Below, in pieces: positions 36,691 through 45,505 of a stretch of 51,182 bases of DNA. This DNA is from Chloroflexi bacterium TSY (GTDB lineage Bacteria; Chloroflexota; Anaerolineae; Caldilineales; Caldilineaceae), in assembly GCA_019217005.1 (NCBI GenBank), contig JAHBNG010000111.1, positions 1-51,182 of the forward strand, written 5' to 3'. Below the pieces are notes generated by a model that was not told the DNA's origin, searched no databases, and saw only the letters and a list, made by a program, of their open reading frames with translations. Made by a program: the position numbers and the translations under genes. How positions within the stretch are numbered: position 1 is the first letter of the stretch; every line of letters starts with the position of its first letter.

Positions 36691-39468
36691 TTAGAACAAC
36701 TTTAATTCACGGGCACGTGCCAGAGCATGAGTACGATTCTGAGCGTTGAGCTTGCCGTAGATATTATTGATGTGGCGCTTAACTGTACTTAAGGCGATAA
36801 TCAGTTTGTGGGCGATCTGCTGATTGGTATGACCTGTATCGATGAGTTGAAGCACTTCGAGTTCGCGCGGGGAAAGGGGCTCGATAAGAGCGGCGTTGCC
36901 GTTTGGCTGCGATACAGAACTTTTTGCGTCTCGCGTCGTTTCTTCCATAGCAGCCAGCAGTTTCAACACATAGGTCGTCGCTAATCCACGTGAGGCTGCA
37001 TGACGCAGCAGCTTGCGCATGGCTTCACTTTCGTCGATAAAAGTACGCATATAACCGGCTGGTGCGGCGAGCTCGAGGGCTTGTGCCAGGTGGCGCAGCG
37101 CTGAATCGAGCCGATCTTGGGCAGATTGGGAAAGCGCCTGTAGCAGCGCGATTTCAAGCACAAAGCTGTGGAGTGTTTTGTCTTGCGACCAGGCCAACAG
37201 TTGTGCCAAAAAGTCGTCAATGGCTGCAAAATCTTGTTGAGCGAGGCGAACGCGGACCCAGGTGAGGTAGGGAAAGACATGGATGGGTCGGATCTCGTCT
37301 CCTACTGCTGGCATCGAAAGTTCATCGGCCCAAGCTGTGGCAGCGCTCAAATTGCGCTGCCTGAGCCAGAGACGAGCTCTTATGGCTGTTAGACAAGTAC
37401 GAAATGCAGAAGAAATGGGTAACTGTTGAAAGTGTTGTTCAGTGTCGTCAACGGCCTTTAGCGCCGCGACCCCTTCTCCGTGCGCTTGTTTGAAGAAGGC
37501 CAAGGCCAGGGTTGTATCCAATGGATTCGTCGTACCAGAGGATATATTACGCGATTGTTCAAATAGTGGAGACAGAAAATCGGCCGCCAGATCGAGATCG
37601 TTGCGTTCGTAATGGATGCGCCCCAAAATCCCCAACGGATAGATGACACCGAATTGCCGAACCCCTTCTGGTGTGTGGGCATTCTGTAGCGATTGTTCCG
37701 CCACACGACGAGCGGCACCCAATTCGCCCTGCAGCAGATGGAGGTTGGCGAGCAAGCAATGACCGACTACGTCCCTCCCCGAGTGTTCCCGTCTGAACTG
37801 TGTAGACCGGGCCACCTTAAATACTTCTGCCAGAACTTGGTGGGCCATCTCTACATCGCCCCACCACCAGATGGCTGCCTGCCCCTTACTCAGAAGCGTC
37901 CCAAAGGATGCCGCTGCGCTCACGTAAGACAGAGCAATTTGCTCTGTCTTGCGGGCAAGCTCAATGGATTTTGCAAAATTCCCAAAGGTCGCCAACTTGA
38001 CGCAACGCAAAAAAGTCAGATCCGTATGCGTTTTTTGCAATTCCACATCACCAGGGTGGATCTCAACAGCTCGGTCAACAGCATTAAAATAGTTCTCCAC
38101 TTCGTCGTTGCGATTCACAAAGCTTAAGAACATCACATAGTAGAGCGCAATGCGGTGTCGGCGAATCACTAGTTCATGGGGTAGCGCTTCCGCCCAACGG
38201 GCAAACGTACGAAGTTCGCCTTTAAGACTTACGCGATTCTGAACCGATTCCATCAGGTCGGCTGCGTGCACATAATTTGCGGCCGTCAAAGCATGCTCAA
38301 TCGCTTCGTAGGTGTAGCCAGCCTCTTCATACCAAGCACTGGCTCGCTCATGCAGAGTTGTCTCCAACTCTGGATAGACGCGCCGCAAGCGATGTTGCAA
38401 CAGCTCGCCAAAGAGATGATGGTAGCGATACCAGTGACGCTCGTCATCCAAGGGGACGATAAAGAGATTGGCGGCTTCAAGTTCTTCGAGAATCGATTGG
38501 CTGTCCCTGGTATGTGCCGTTGCCAAATCGGGCAGAAGGGCATCGACCAAGGGAGCGCACATCCTTGCCAGCACGGACGTCTGCAGGAGAAATGCGCGCA
38601 GCACATCCGAACAGCGATCCAGCACCTGGTCCGCCAGATAGTCGATGATAAAGCGATGACTGCCGGAAAAGCGCTCGATAAAGGCTGGTATGTCATCGCA
38701 GCCACGCATGGAAAGCCCCGCCATCTTCAGTCCGGCAATCCAGCCTTCGGTGCGGTTTGCCAGCGCGTGCGTGTTGGCGTTGGAAAGGTCGATGTCCATC
38801 ACCTGCTGGAAAAAGTGGGCAATCTCCTCTGCGGAAAAGCGCAGATCATCGGCGCGGATCTCGTTGACCTGGCCGCGACTGCGCAACAGTGCCAGGGGGA
38901 GAGGCGGTTCGGTGCGCGTTGTCAAGACCAGATGACAGTGGTTCGGTGCATAATCGAGCCAGAACGCAATGGCATTGTGCAGTGGTGCTTCTTGAATGAC
39001 ATGGTAGTCATCCAGGACGATAATAAGCGGATGGGGATAATCGGACAGCTCATTGAGCAAGCTGGTGAATAGATTCGTCGCCGATGGTGGTCCCGGTACT
39101 TCTAGCATAGCCTTCGCTTCTTGGCCCAGCGACACATCGGCACGTTGGATAGCGGCGACCCAATAGGCTAAAAAGCGGCTTGTTTCATTGTCATTCTCAT
39201 CCAAGGCGAGCCAGGCGCAACGTGGTTGGTCTGTTGCACGTAGTTGAGCAGCGGCATGGGGTGGGTCGGCAGGATGGTCTGCTGTCTGCAATTCAGCCAG
39301 CCATGCCGCAATCAAAGTCGTTTTGCCAAAGCCTGCGGGCGCCGAAACCAGCGTTAGCTTTTGGCCTGAACGCCACTGGATCTCCATACTCAACTGAGGC
39401 CGTGAAACGATGTCACCTGGGCGCAGTTGAGGAACAAATAGCTTGGTCTGTAACAGCGGCACACTCAT
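36691..39468 (-). CDS. MalT-type LuxR-family transcriptional regulator 1
   Basis: This 925-residue STAND regulator has an N-terminal NTPase with Walker A SAPAGFGKTTL (about residues 40-50) and Walker B LIIVLDDYH, followed by TRTEPPLPLALLR. A TPR-rich sensor arm spans about 400-830, and the C-terminal LuxR helix-turn-helix is LSPRELEVLQLIDTGHTNQQ to YGKLNAQNRTHALARAREL. Such proteins bind ATP and an inducer, oligomerise and activate transcription. GGAAGG lies seven bases before ATG 39468. A close paralogue lies at 42064-44829. Two SDR genes lie between the paralogues, which suggests that one or both regulators control them. Confidence 0.93.
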   Translation of the reverse strand: MSVPLLQTKLFVPQLRPGDIVSRPQLSMEIQWRSGQKLTLVSAPAGFGKTTLIAAWLAELQTADHPADPPHAAAQLRATDQPRCAWLALDENDNETSRFLAYWVAAIQRADVSLGQEAKAMLEVPGPPSATNLFTSLLNELSDYPHPLIIVLDDYHVIQEAPLHNAIAFWLDYAPNHCHLVLTTRTEPPLPLALLRSRGQVNEIRADDLRFSAEEIAHFFQQVMDIDLSNANTHALANRTEGWIAGLKMAGLSMRGCDDIPAFIERFSGSHRFIIDYLADQVLDRCSDVLRAFLLQTSVLARMCAPLVDALLPDLATAHTRDSQSILEELEAANLFIVPLDDERHWYRYHHLFGELLQHRLRRVYPELETTLHERASAWYEEAGYTYEAIEHALTAANYVHAADLMESVQNRVSLKGELRTFARWAEALPHELVIRRHRIALYYVMFLSFVNRNDEVENYFNAVDRAVEIHPGDVELQKTHTDLTFLRCVKLATFGNFAKSIELARKTEQIALSYVSAAASFGTLLSKGQAAIWWWGDVEMAHQVLAEVFKVARSTQFRREHSGRDVVGHCLLANLHLLQGELGAARRVAEQSLQNAHTPEGVRQFGVIYPLGILGRIHYERNDLDLAADFLSPLFEQSRNISSGTTNPLDTTLALAFFKQAHGEGVAALKAVDDTEQHFQQLPISSAFRTCLTAIRARLWLRQRNLSAATAWADELSMPAVGDEIRPIHVFPYLTWVRVRLAQQDFAAIDDFLAQLLAWSQDKTLHSFVLEIALLQALSQSAQDRLDSALRHLAQALELAAPAGYMRTFIDESEAMRKLLRHAASRGLATTYVLKLLAAMEETTRDAKSSVSQPNGNAALIEPLSPRELEVLQLIDTGHTNQQIAHKLIIALSTVKRHINNIYGKLNAQNRTHALARARELKLF

Positions 39469-39881
39469 GAAGCGCCTTCCGTTTAATTAAGATGCGCAAT
39501 CTTTCCGGGGAGCTCCACACATGGCAGAGTTCATTGTTGAATGACGGTTGATGCTTGCAATTATGATACCATAGCCTGTTACTTGACACAATCGCATTTT
39601 CATAATCCGACAGCGGGGTATGAACGCAAACAGACTCGGAATCTGTACAGATTCCGAGTCTGTTTGCAAGCTATTTGACTTTGGTTCGAGCTTTTATAGG
39701 GGTTTAGGGGTAATGCGCTTACCGTTGGCGGTGAGGGTCATCGTCTGAATTTCTCTACCCTGGGTAGATGCTGGGTTTGTTGTCAAATTGGCAGCGGTTA
39801 TGAGCAGCACGCCAACAAGGCGATGAGCAGCGAAGCCGATCATGCGTCCCAGTTTCAGATTGGTAACTGAACCAGTGCCTT
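39469..39881. other. Intergenic region with a perfect 42-bp palindrome
   Basis: Between the SDR stop and LuxR regulator 1 the only strong structure is the palindrome at 39626-39667. The open frame at 39694-39881 beyond the SDR stop has no recognisable motif. Confidence 0.5.
39626..39667 (-). terminator. Perfect 42-bp palindrome, probable terminator of the SDR genes
   Basis: Two arms of 21 bp (GCAAACAGACTCGGAATCTGT and its exact complement) meet without a spacer. The stem ends in GTTTGC, so the T-tract is within the stem. It is symmetric and could terminate transcription in either direction. Confidence 0.55.
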
Positions 39882-40643
39882 TTATTGGGCAACTATACCA
39901 CCATCTACTGACATGGGCAGACCGGTGACAAACGATGCCGCATCTGAGCATAGCCAGACGACCGCCTGCGCAATCTCCTCCGGCTCGCCCATTCGACCGA
40001 GGGGGTGCATAGCAGCTATGCCATCTGCCATCTCCGGGCGTTCATCCAGGGCGCGCTGAATCATGGGGGTGCGAATGGCGCCAGGGCACACCGCATTGAC
40101 GCGGACGCCGGCCTGAGCATACTCGATTGCAGCTACTTTGGTTAGCCCGTTCACACCATGTTTGCTGGCTGCATAAGCTGCAACACCTGCATAACCAGCC
40201 AGCCCTGCCACCGATGATGTATTGACAATTGCCCCGCCGCCATGCTTGAGCATCTGCGGAATCTCATACTTCATGCACAACCAAACGCCCTTCAAATTGA
40301 CGTTGATGATGCTGTCCCAAGTTTCCTCTGTATGCTCAACGGTTGGTATCCTTATGCTTTCGATCCCGGCATTGTTGTGGGCGTAATCTAAACGCCCATA
40401 GCTTTCAACTATCCTATGAAGCAGCGCTTCGACTTCAGCCGCCTGTGACACATCAGCCCTGACGAAAATGGCTTCGCCACCAGCCTCTGTAATCATTTGT
40501 ACGGTCTCTTCACCACCTGCGGTCACGATGTCAGCTACAACGATGCTGGCACCTTCTTTGGCAAAGGCTAGGGCTGAAGCCCGTCCAATGCCTGACCCTG
40601 ACCCTGTTACTAGGGCTACTTTCCCTTCAAATTGACCTGTCAT
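39882..40643 (-). CDS. Short-chain dehydrogenase/reductase (SDR)
   Basis: This 253-residue classical SDR has the cofactor motif TGSGSGIG (residues 14-21), an acidic residue at the end of strand 2 (VVADI) favouring NAD, the NNAG motif in HNNAGIES, and catalytic Ser-Tyr-Lys in NTSSVAGLAGYAGVAAYAASK. The C-terminus VTGLPMSVDGG is typical. It oxidises or reduces an alcohol/ketone substrate that cannot be inferred. GGAGG seven bases before ATG 40643 fixes the start. It lies 46 bp after the split SDR gene and is probably in its operon. Confidence 0.93.
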   Translation of the reverse strand: MTGQFEGKVALVTGSGSGIGRASALAFAKEGASIVVADIVTAGGEETVQMITEAGGEAIFVRADVSQAAEVEALLHRIVESYGRLDYAHNNAGIESIRIPTVEHTEETWDSIINVNLKGVWLCMKYEIPQMLKHGGGAIVNTSSVAGLAGYAGVAAYAASKHGVNGLTKVAAIEYAQAGVRVNAVCPGAIRTPMIQRALDERPEMADGIAAMHPLGRMGEPEEIAQAVVWLCSDAASFVTGLPMSVDGGIVAQ

Positions 40644-40689
40644 TCTATTTCCTCCGCGTGCAGTATCATTGAATTTCCTGGCTGTTGCG

Positions 40690-41716
40690 TCATTGAGCTG
40701 GTTGCAGACCGCTTGCCTCGGCCAATCGCTGCATGGTCACATCATAGGCTACATTGAGTTCAGCGACGCCCTCGGTTGTCACTGGTCCGACTAATGTGCG
40801 CAGTGGGCGTTGACCAACTGGTGTATCGATCAGTTGCTTGACGGCATCCGCTACCTGCTGTGGGTCGGGGGCATCTGGTTGACGCAACATCTCTGCTGAA
40901 GCTGCAAAGGTTTGCATAGGGGCAGTCGCCAGATCGCCATAGTCAGCCAGCACCTGCTCATCTGCTGGCGTAAAGAGCTTGCCGAATGCTTCAGTCCCAA
41001 AGAGACCTGGCTCAACCAGTAGCGACTCAATACCAAAGGGGGCTAACTGCATGTGCAGGGCCTCGCCCAGCGCTTCTAGCGCAAATTTGCTCGCCGAGTA
41101 AGGACTGGTAAAGGGCAGGTTGACGCGGCCAACCGTACTGGAGATGTGGATGAGCAGCCCAGAACCGCGGTCGCGCATTGAAGGCAGGATTGCTTTGGCC
41201 ACGCGCAATGGACCAAAAGTATTGACGTCAAAAAGCGCTTGGGTCTGCTCAATGGTAAAGCCTTCAAGGATGCCAAAGGCTGCAACGCCAGCGTTATTGA
41301 CCAGTACATCAATGTGGCCGACATCCTCTAGGATGCCATTTACCGTCTTGTCGATTGTTGCCTGATTGGTGACATCCAGTTCAACAACGTCAAGAGAGAC
41401 AATATTGCTGTAGGCCCAGTTGCTCAATTCGCGGGCGGCGTCGGCATTCTCTATTACACGCAGTAGACATAATCCTGCACTTCTCAGTCAAAACAGACTC
41501 GAGCGGGCCAAATGGTCCGAGATTCTCTACTGCGTCTTTTTTCGCCATTTGAACGCTCTACCTCTGAGAAATCCTACTGCGTGTAATCTTGCCATGAATC
41601 CCGCGCATGGAAGCGAAAAGATGATGTCCGGCCCGGGCGAGCGTCTGGGCAATGAGACGGCCAAAGCCACTACTTGTGCCTGTGACCAGAATGTTGAGGT
41701 TAGTTGTTTGTTGCAT
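40690..41716 (-). pseudogene. SDR oxidoreductase split by element F
   Basis: From ATG 41716 (AGGAG upstream) the N-terminus reads NILVTGTSSGFGRLIAQTLA, the cofactor-binding site of a classical SDR, and reaches MRGIHGK before element F. Removing 139 bp (137-bp element plus a 2-bp CT duplication) restores HGKNADAARELSNWAYSN in frame. The rest includes VNNAGVAAFG, HISSTVGRVNLPFTSPYSAS with the active-site Tyr, and KFALEALGEAL. The whole would be about 295 residues and resembles SDRs of the retinol/ketoreductase type. The larger piece has its own possible start at TTG 41427 but lacks the cofactor loop, so it should be inactive alone. Confidence 0.88.
41451..41587. mobile_element. Element F (137 bp MITE-like)
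   Basis: The inverted termini share ATTACACGCAGTAG and, further in, CTCAG. CT flanks the element on both sides (41449-41450 and 41588-41589). Only one copy is in this window, and the boundary may be off by a base or two. It encodes nothing. Confidence 0.8.
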
Positions 41717-42063
41717 TGGGGTTGCTCTCCTACAAATATTCAAAAACAGAACGTGGCCCATCGCTGACTGTCGCAATGATGAGCAGATTTTGGTGTTTCA
41801 TGGTGATCTCACTTTATTGTTAATCTTGTGTGGTTTCAGCAGGGAGACTCAAGTACGTCTCTCATATGCTGAGTATAGTATGAAGTGGAGATGGAGATCA
41901 TCCATCCTTCGATTCATTGAAGGATGGATTGTATACAACTGCTTTTCGATTGGCTTTCTACACCCCTTTTTACACCCTCGGGGGCGCTAAAAATGAAAAC
42001 ACCCCGACCGGTCAAGTCAGGGTGCAAACCAACGTGCAGCGTACTGCTTATTCAAATTTCCAC
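41717..42063. other. Intergenic region between LuxR regulator 2 and the SDR genes
   Basis: This 347-bp region holds the promoter of the SDR genes (not localised) and the terminator of LuxR regulator 2. No gene is supported. Confidence 0.55.
41990..42024 (-). terminator. Terminator of LuxR regulator 2
   Basis: On the minus strand CACCCTGAC and GTCGGGGTG form a stem with one mismatch around TTGACCG, followed by TTTTC and a further T-run. Confidence 0.65.
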
Positions 42064-44829
42064 TTAAATCAGCGTAAGCTCTCGGGCGCGCGCCAATGCA
42101 TGCGTACGATTCTGGGCATGAAGCTTGCCATAGATGTTGTTGATGTGGCGTTTGACAGTACTCACGGCGATGATCAATTCATCGGCGATATCTTGATTCG
42201 TGTGACCGGCGTCGATGAGGTGGAGAATTTCGAGTTCGCGTGGGGAAAGGGGTTCAATAAGAGCAGTGTTACCAACTGGCTGCGATTCAGAACGTTTTGT
42301 TTCTGCGGTGTTTTCTTTCATGGCGGCCAACAGCTTTAACACATAGGCTGTTGCTAGACCACGTGAGGCTGCATGACGCAACAACTTGTGCATGGCTTCG
42401 CCTTCATCAATAAACGTCCGTACATAACCGGCTGGTGCCGCGAGATCAAAGGCTGGCCTTAGGCACTGCAATGCTGAATCAAGCTGGCCTTGAGCAGATT
42501 GGGAGAGCGCCTGGAGCAGCGCGATTTCAAGGACAATGCCGTGGAGGGCTTTGTCTTGCGACCAGGCCAACAGCTGTGCCAGAAAGTCATCAATGGCTGC
42601 ATAATCTTGTTGAGCGAGGCGAACGCGAACCCAGGTGAGGTAGGGAAAGATATGGATGGGTCGGATCTTGTCTTCGGCTGTCGGCAGCGGCAATTCGTCG
42701 GCCCAGGCAACAGCAGCGTTCAAATTGCTTTGCCTGAGCCAGAGGCGCGCTCTTATGGCTGCCAGACATGTACGATATGCAAGAGAAATGGGTAACTGCT
42801 GAAAGTGTTGTTCTGTCTCGGCAACAACCTTCAGCGCCGCGGCCCCTTGACCTCGTGCTTGTTTGAAGAACGCCAAGGCCAGGGTTGTATCCAATGGATT
42901 CGTGGTGTAGGCAGCTATATTGCGCGATTGTTCGAACTTGGGAGACAGACAATCGGCTGCCAGATCGAAATCATTGCGTTCATAATGGATACGTCCCAGA
43001 ATCCCCAACGGATAGATGGCACTGAATATCTGGGTACCGTCAGGCGCATGGGCACTCTGTAGCGCTTGTTCCGCTATACGACAAGCGGTATCCAATTCAC
43101 CTTGCAGCAAATGGAGATTCGCCTGTAGGCTATAGATGTATACATTCCCCGCCAAATTCTCTTTGGTCTGGCTTGGCTTGACTACATCTGCCAGAACTTG
43201 GTGGGCCGGCTCTACATCGCCCCACCACCATATGGCTGCCTGTCCATAACTCAGATATGTCCCAAACGATACTGCCGCGCTCTTGTAAGAGAAGTCAATC
43301 TGCTCTATTTTTCGGGCGAGTTCGACGGATTTTGCGAAATCCCCAAAGGTTGCGAACTTGGTACAGCGTAGAAGCGTCAGATCGGTGTGCGTTTTCTGTA
43401 ATTCCACATCATCGGGCTGGGTTGCAGCAGCTTGATCAATGGCCTGAAAATAGGACTCCAACTCATCATGACGATTCACAAAGCTTAAGAAAACCATATA
43501 GTAGAGCGCAATGTGGTGACGACGAAAAAGCAGTTCGCGGGGGAGCGCTTCCATCCAACGAACCAACGGCGTAAATTCGCCACGCATACCTGTATAATCC
43601 GTAACCAATTCGATCAGGTCGGCTGCGCGTACATAATCCGCGGCGGCCAAAGCATGCTCAATCGCTTCGTAGGTGTAGCCAGCCTCTTCATACCAAGCTC
43701 TGGCTCGCTCATGCAGAGTTGTTTCCAACTCTGGATAGACGCGCCGCAAGCGATGTTGCAACAGTTCGCCAAAGAGATGATGATGGCGATACCAATGACG
43801 CTCGTCATCCAAGGGGACGATAAAGAGATTGGCGGCTTCAAGTTCTTCGAGAATCGATTGGCTGTCCCTGGCATGTGCCGTTGCCAAATCGGGCAGAAGG
43901 GCATCGGCCAGGGGAGCGCACATCCTTGCCAGCACGGACGTCTGCAGGAGGAATGCGCGCAGCACGTCCGAACAGCGATCCAGCACCTGGTCCGCCAGAT
44001 AGTCGATGATAAAGCGATGACTGCCCGAAAAGCGCTCGATAAAGGCTGGTATGTCATCGCAGCCACGCATGGAAAGCCCCGCCATCTTCAGTCCGGCAAT
44101 CCAGCCTTCGGTGCGGTTTGCCAGCGCGTGCGTGTTGGCGTTGGAAAGGTCGATGTCCATCATCTGCTGGAAAAAGTGGGCAATCTCCTCTGCGGAAAAG
44201 CGCAGATCATCGGCGCGGATCTCGTTGACCTGGCCGCGACTGCGCAACAGTGCCAGGGGGAGAGGCGGTTCGGTGCGCGTTGTCAAGACCAGATGACAGT
44301 GGTTCGGTGCATAATCGAGCCAGAACGTGACGGCATCGTGCAGCGGTGCTTCTTGAATGACATGGTAGTCATCCAGCACAATAATCAGCGGATGGGGATA
44401 ATCGGACAGCTCATTGAGCAAGCTGGTGAATAGATTTGTCGCCGATGGCGGTTCTGGTACTTCTAGCATAGCCTTCGCTTCTTGGCCCAGCGACACATCG
44501 GCACGTTGGATGGCGGCGACCCAATAGGCCAAAAAGCGGCTCGTTTCATTGTCGTTCTCATCCAGGGAGAGCCAAGCGCAACGTGGTTGGTCTGTTGCAC
44601 GTGGTTGAGCAGCGGCATGGGGTGGCTCGGCAGGATGGCGCAATGTTTGCAATTCAGCCAACCAAGCCGCAACTGTCGTCGTTTTGCCAAAACCAGCAGG
44701 CGCAGAGACCAACGTGAGCTTTTGACTTGAACGCCATTGAAGCTGCCCGCTCAACTGAGGGCGTGAAACGATATCACCTGACCGGATCTGCGGGATGAAT
44801 AATTTGGTCTGCAATAGCGGTATCTTCAT
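42064..44829 (-). CDS. MalT-type LuxR-family transcriptional regulator 2
   Basis: This 921-residue paralogue of the 36691-39468 regulator has Walker A SAPAGFGKTTT, the same LIIVLDDYH strand and a C-terminal LuxR helix-turn-helix (LSPRELEILHLIDAGHTNQD to YGKLHAQNRTHALARAREL). About residues 100-400 are nearly identical to the paralogue at DNA level, while the sensor arm from about residue 410 on differs much more. This suggests two proteins with the same NTPase mechanism but different inducers. No strong ribosome site precedes ATG 44829. It has its own terminator at 41990-42024. Confidence 0.93.
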   Translation of the reverse strand: MKIPLLQTKLFIPQIRSGDIVSRPQLSGQLQWRSSQKLTLVSAPAGFGKTTTVAAWLAELQTLRHPAEPPHAAAQPRATDQPRCAWLSLDENDNETSRFLAYWVAAIQRADVSLGQEAKAMLEVPEPPSATNLFTSLLNELSDYPHPLIIVLDDYHVIQEAPLHDAVTFWLDYAPNHCHLVLTTRTEPPLPLALLRSRGQVNEIRADDLRFSAEEIAHFFQQMMDIDLSNANTHALANRTEGWIAGLKMAGLSMRGCDDIPAFIERFSGSHRFIIDYLADQVLDRCSDVLRAFLLQTSVLARMCAPLADALLPDLATAHARDSQSILEELEAANLFIVPLDDERHWYRHHHLFGELLQHRLRRVYPELETTLHERARAWYEEAGYTYEAIEHALAAADYVRAADLIELVTDYTGMRGEFTPLVRWMEALPRELLFRRHHIALYYMVFLSFVNRHDELESYFQAIDQAAATQPDDVELQKTHTDLTLLRCTKFATFGDFAKSVELARKIEQIDFSYKSAAVSFGTYLSYGQAAIWWWGDVEPAHQVLADVVKPSQTKENLAGNVYIYSLQANLHLLQGELDTACRIAEQALQSAHAPDGTQIFSAIYPLGILGRIHYERNDFDLAADCLSPKFEQSRNIAAYTTNPLDTTLALAFFKQARGQGAAALKVVAETEQHFQQLPISLAYRTCLAAIRARLWLRQSNLNAAVAWADELPLPTAEDKIRPIHIFPYLTWVRVRLAQQDYAAIDDFLAQLLAWSQDKALHGIVLEIALLQALSQSAQGQLDSALQCLRPAFDLAAPAGYVRTFIDEGEAMHKLLRHAASRGLATAYVLKLLAAMKENTAETKRSESQPVGNTALIEPLSPRELEILHLIDAGHTNQDIADELIIAVSTVKRHINNIYGKLHAQNRTHALARARELTLI

Positions 44830-44880
44830 AAGGTTAAGGATCTGTTAATTCAATCTTAGCCACCCAGGAAGAAAGCGTCT

Positions 44881-45420
44881 CTAATACCTCAACAGCAACA
44901 ACTTCGAGAGCTGTACCCTTCCTCTTTCCGCCGCTACCGCAAGCGAATCTTGCGCAAATGTAGATTCCAGATCGGACAATAACTGCCTCGCTCGGTTCTG
45001 TGTCTTGTCGGTGCAGGCAGAGTGGTATTGAGCCAGGGTCAACAGTTCGCGTTAACTGTGAATCGCCATTTCTGTGTCATCCCTATCCGTCTGCGTCAAG
45101 AGATGCTGAAAATGCCTGACGTCAACCCACAGACCAGCCTGGAGGTTCAGCCGAATCATCTCCTGGTTTGCCAGCAGCCAACCCTCCCTCAAGTCTCTGT
45201 TCAACAGCCACAGAAGCTGCCGTAGGTTGGCAAAGGCACGGTGCGGTGTAGCATCGGGCCAGAGCAGAGTCGTTAGCCGTTCCCGACGATGCCATTTGTC
45301 ATGGAGTGCAAGATAGGCCAGCAGGGCAATCGCCTTGCACCTGGTAAGAGGAACTGCCTCGCGATTGCGCGACGCGCGGGGGGAGCCGAATAGAAAGATA
45401 AAGATGGAGAGAGAGGTCAT
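44881..45420 (-). pseudogene. Remnant of a BTAD (SARP-type) regulator with large internal deletion
   Basis: From ATG 45420 (GAGGTAA upstream) the first 120 residues form the winged-helix and first BTAD segment: LTRCKAIALLAYLALHDKWH, RERLTTLLWPDATPHRAFA and NLRQLLWLLNRDLREGW. The frame ends at 45052. Directly after it, a different frame down to 44881 reads TQNRARQLLSDLESTFAQDS and AVAAERGRVQ, which resembles the C-terminal end of long BTAD/TPR regulators. I infer that most of the gene was deleted, leaving its two ends. It resembles the N-terminus of the gene at 45506-48466. Confidence 0.65.
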
Positions 45421-45505
45421 TGCGTTACCTCTTTGAACGGGCAAAAGGGATTGCTCATATAAGGGTACACCTGCCTTAATTCACTATTGACAATTAGCTA
45501 GAACT

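Noticed and set aside
39694..39951. Minus-strand open frame beyond the SDR stop.
   Set aside because: It overlaps the SDR gene end in another frame and shows no motif or ribosome site.
43513..44433. Long plus-strand open frame of 306 codons opposite LuxR regulator 2 (and its twin at 38266-39072).
   Set aside because: It is the antisense of a strongly conserved coding region and is duplicated only because the LuxR genes are; no motif or ribosome site.
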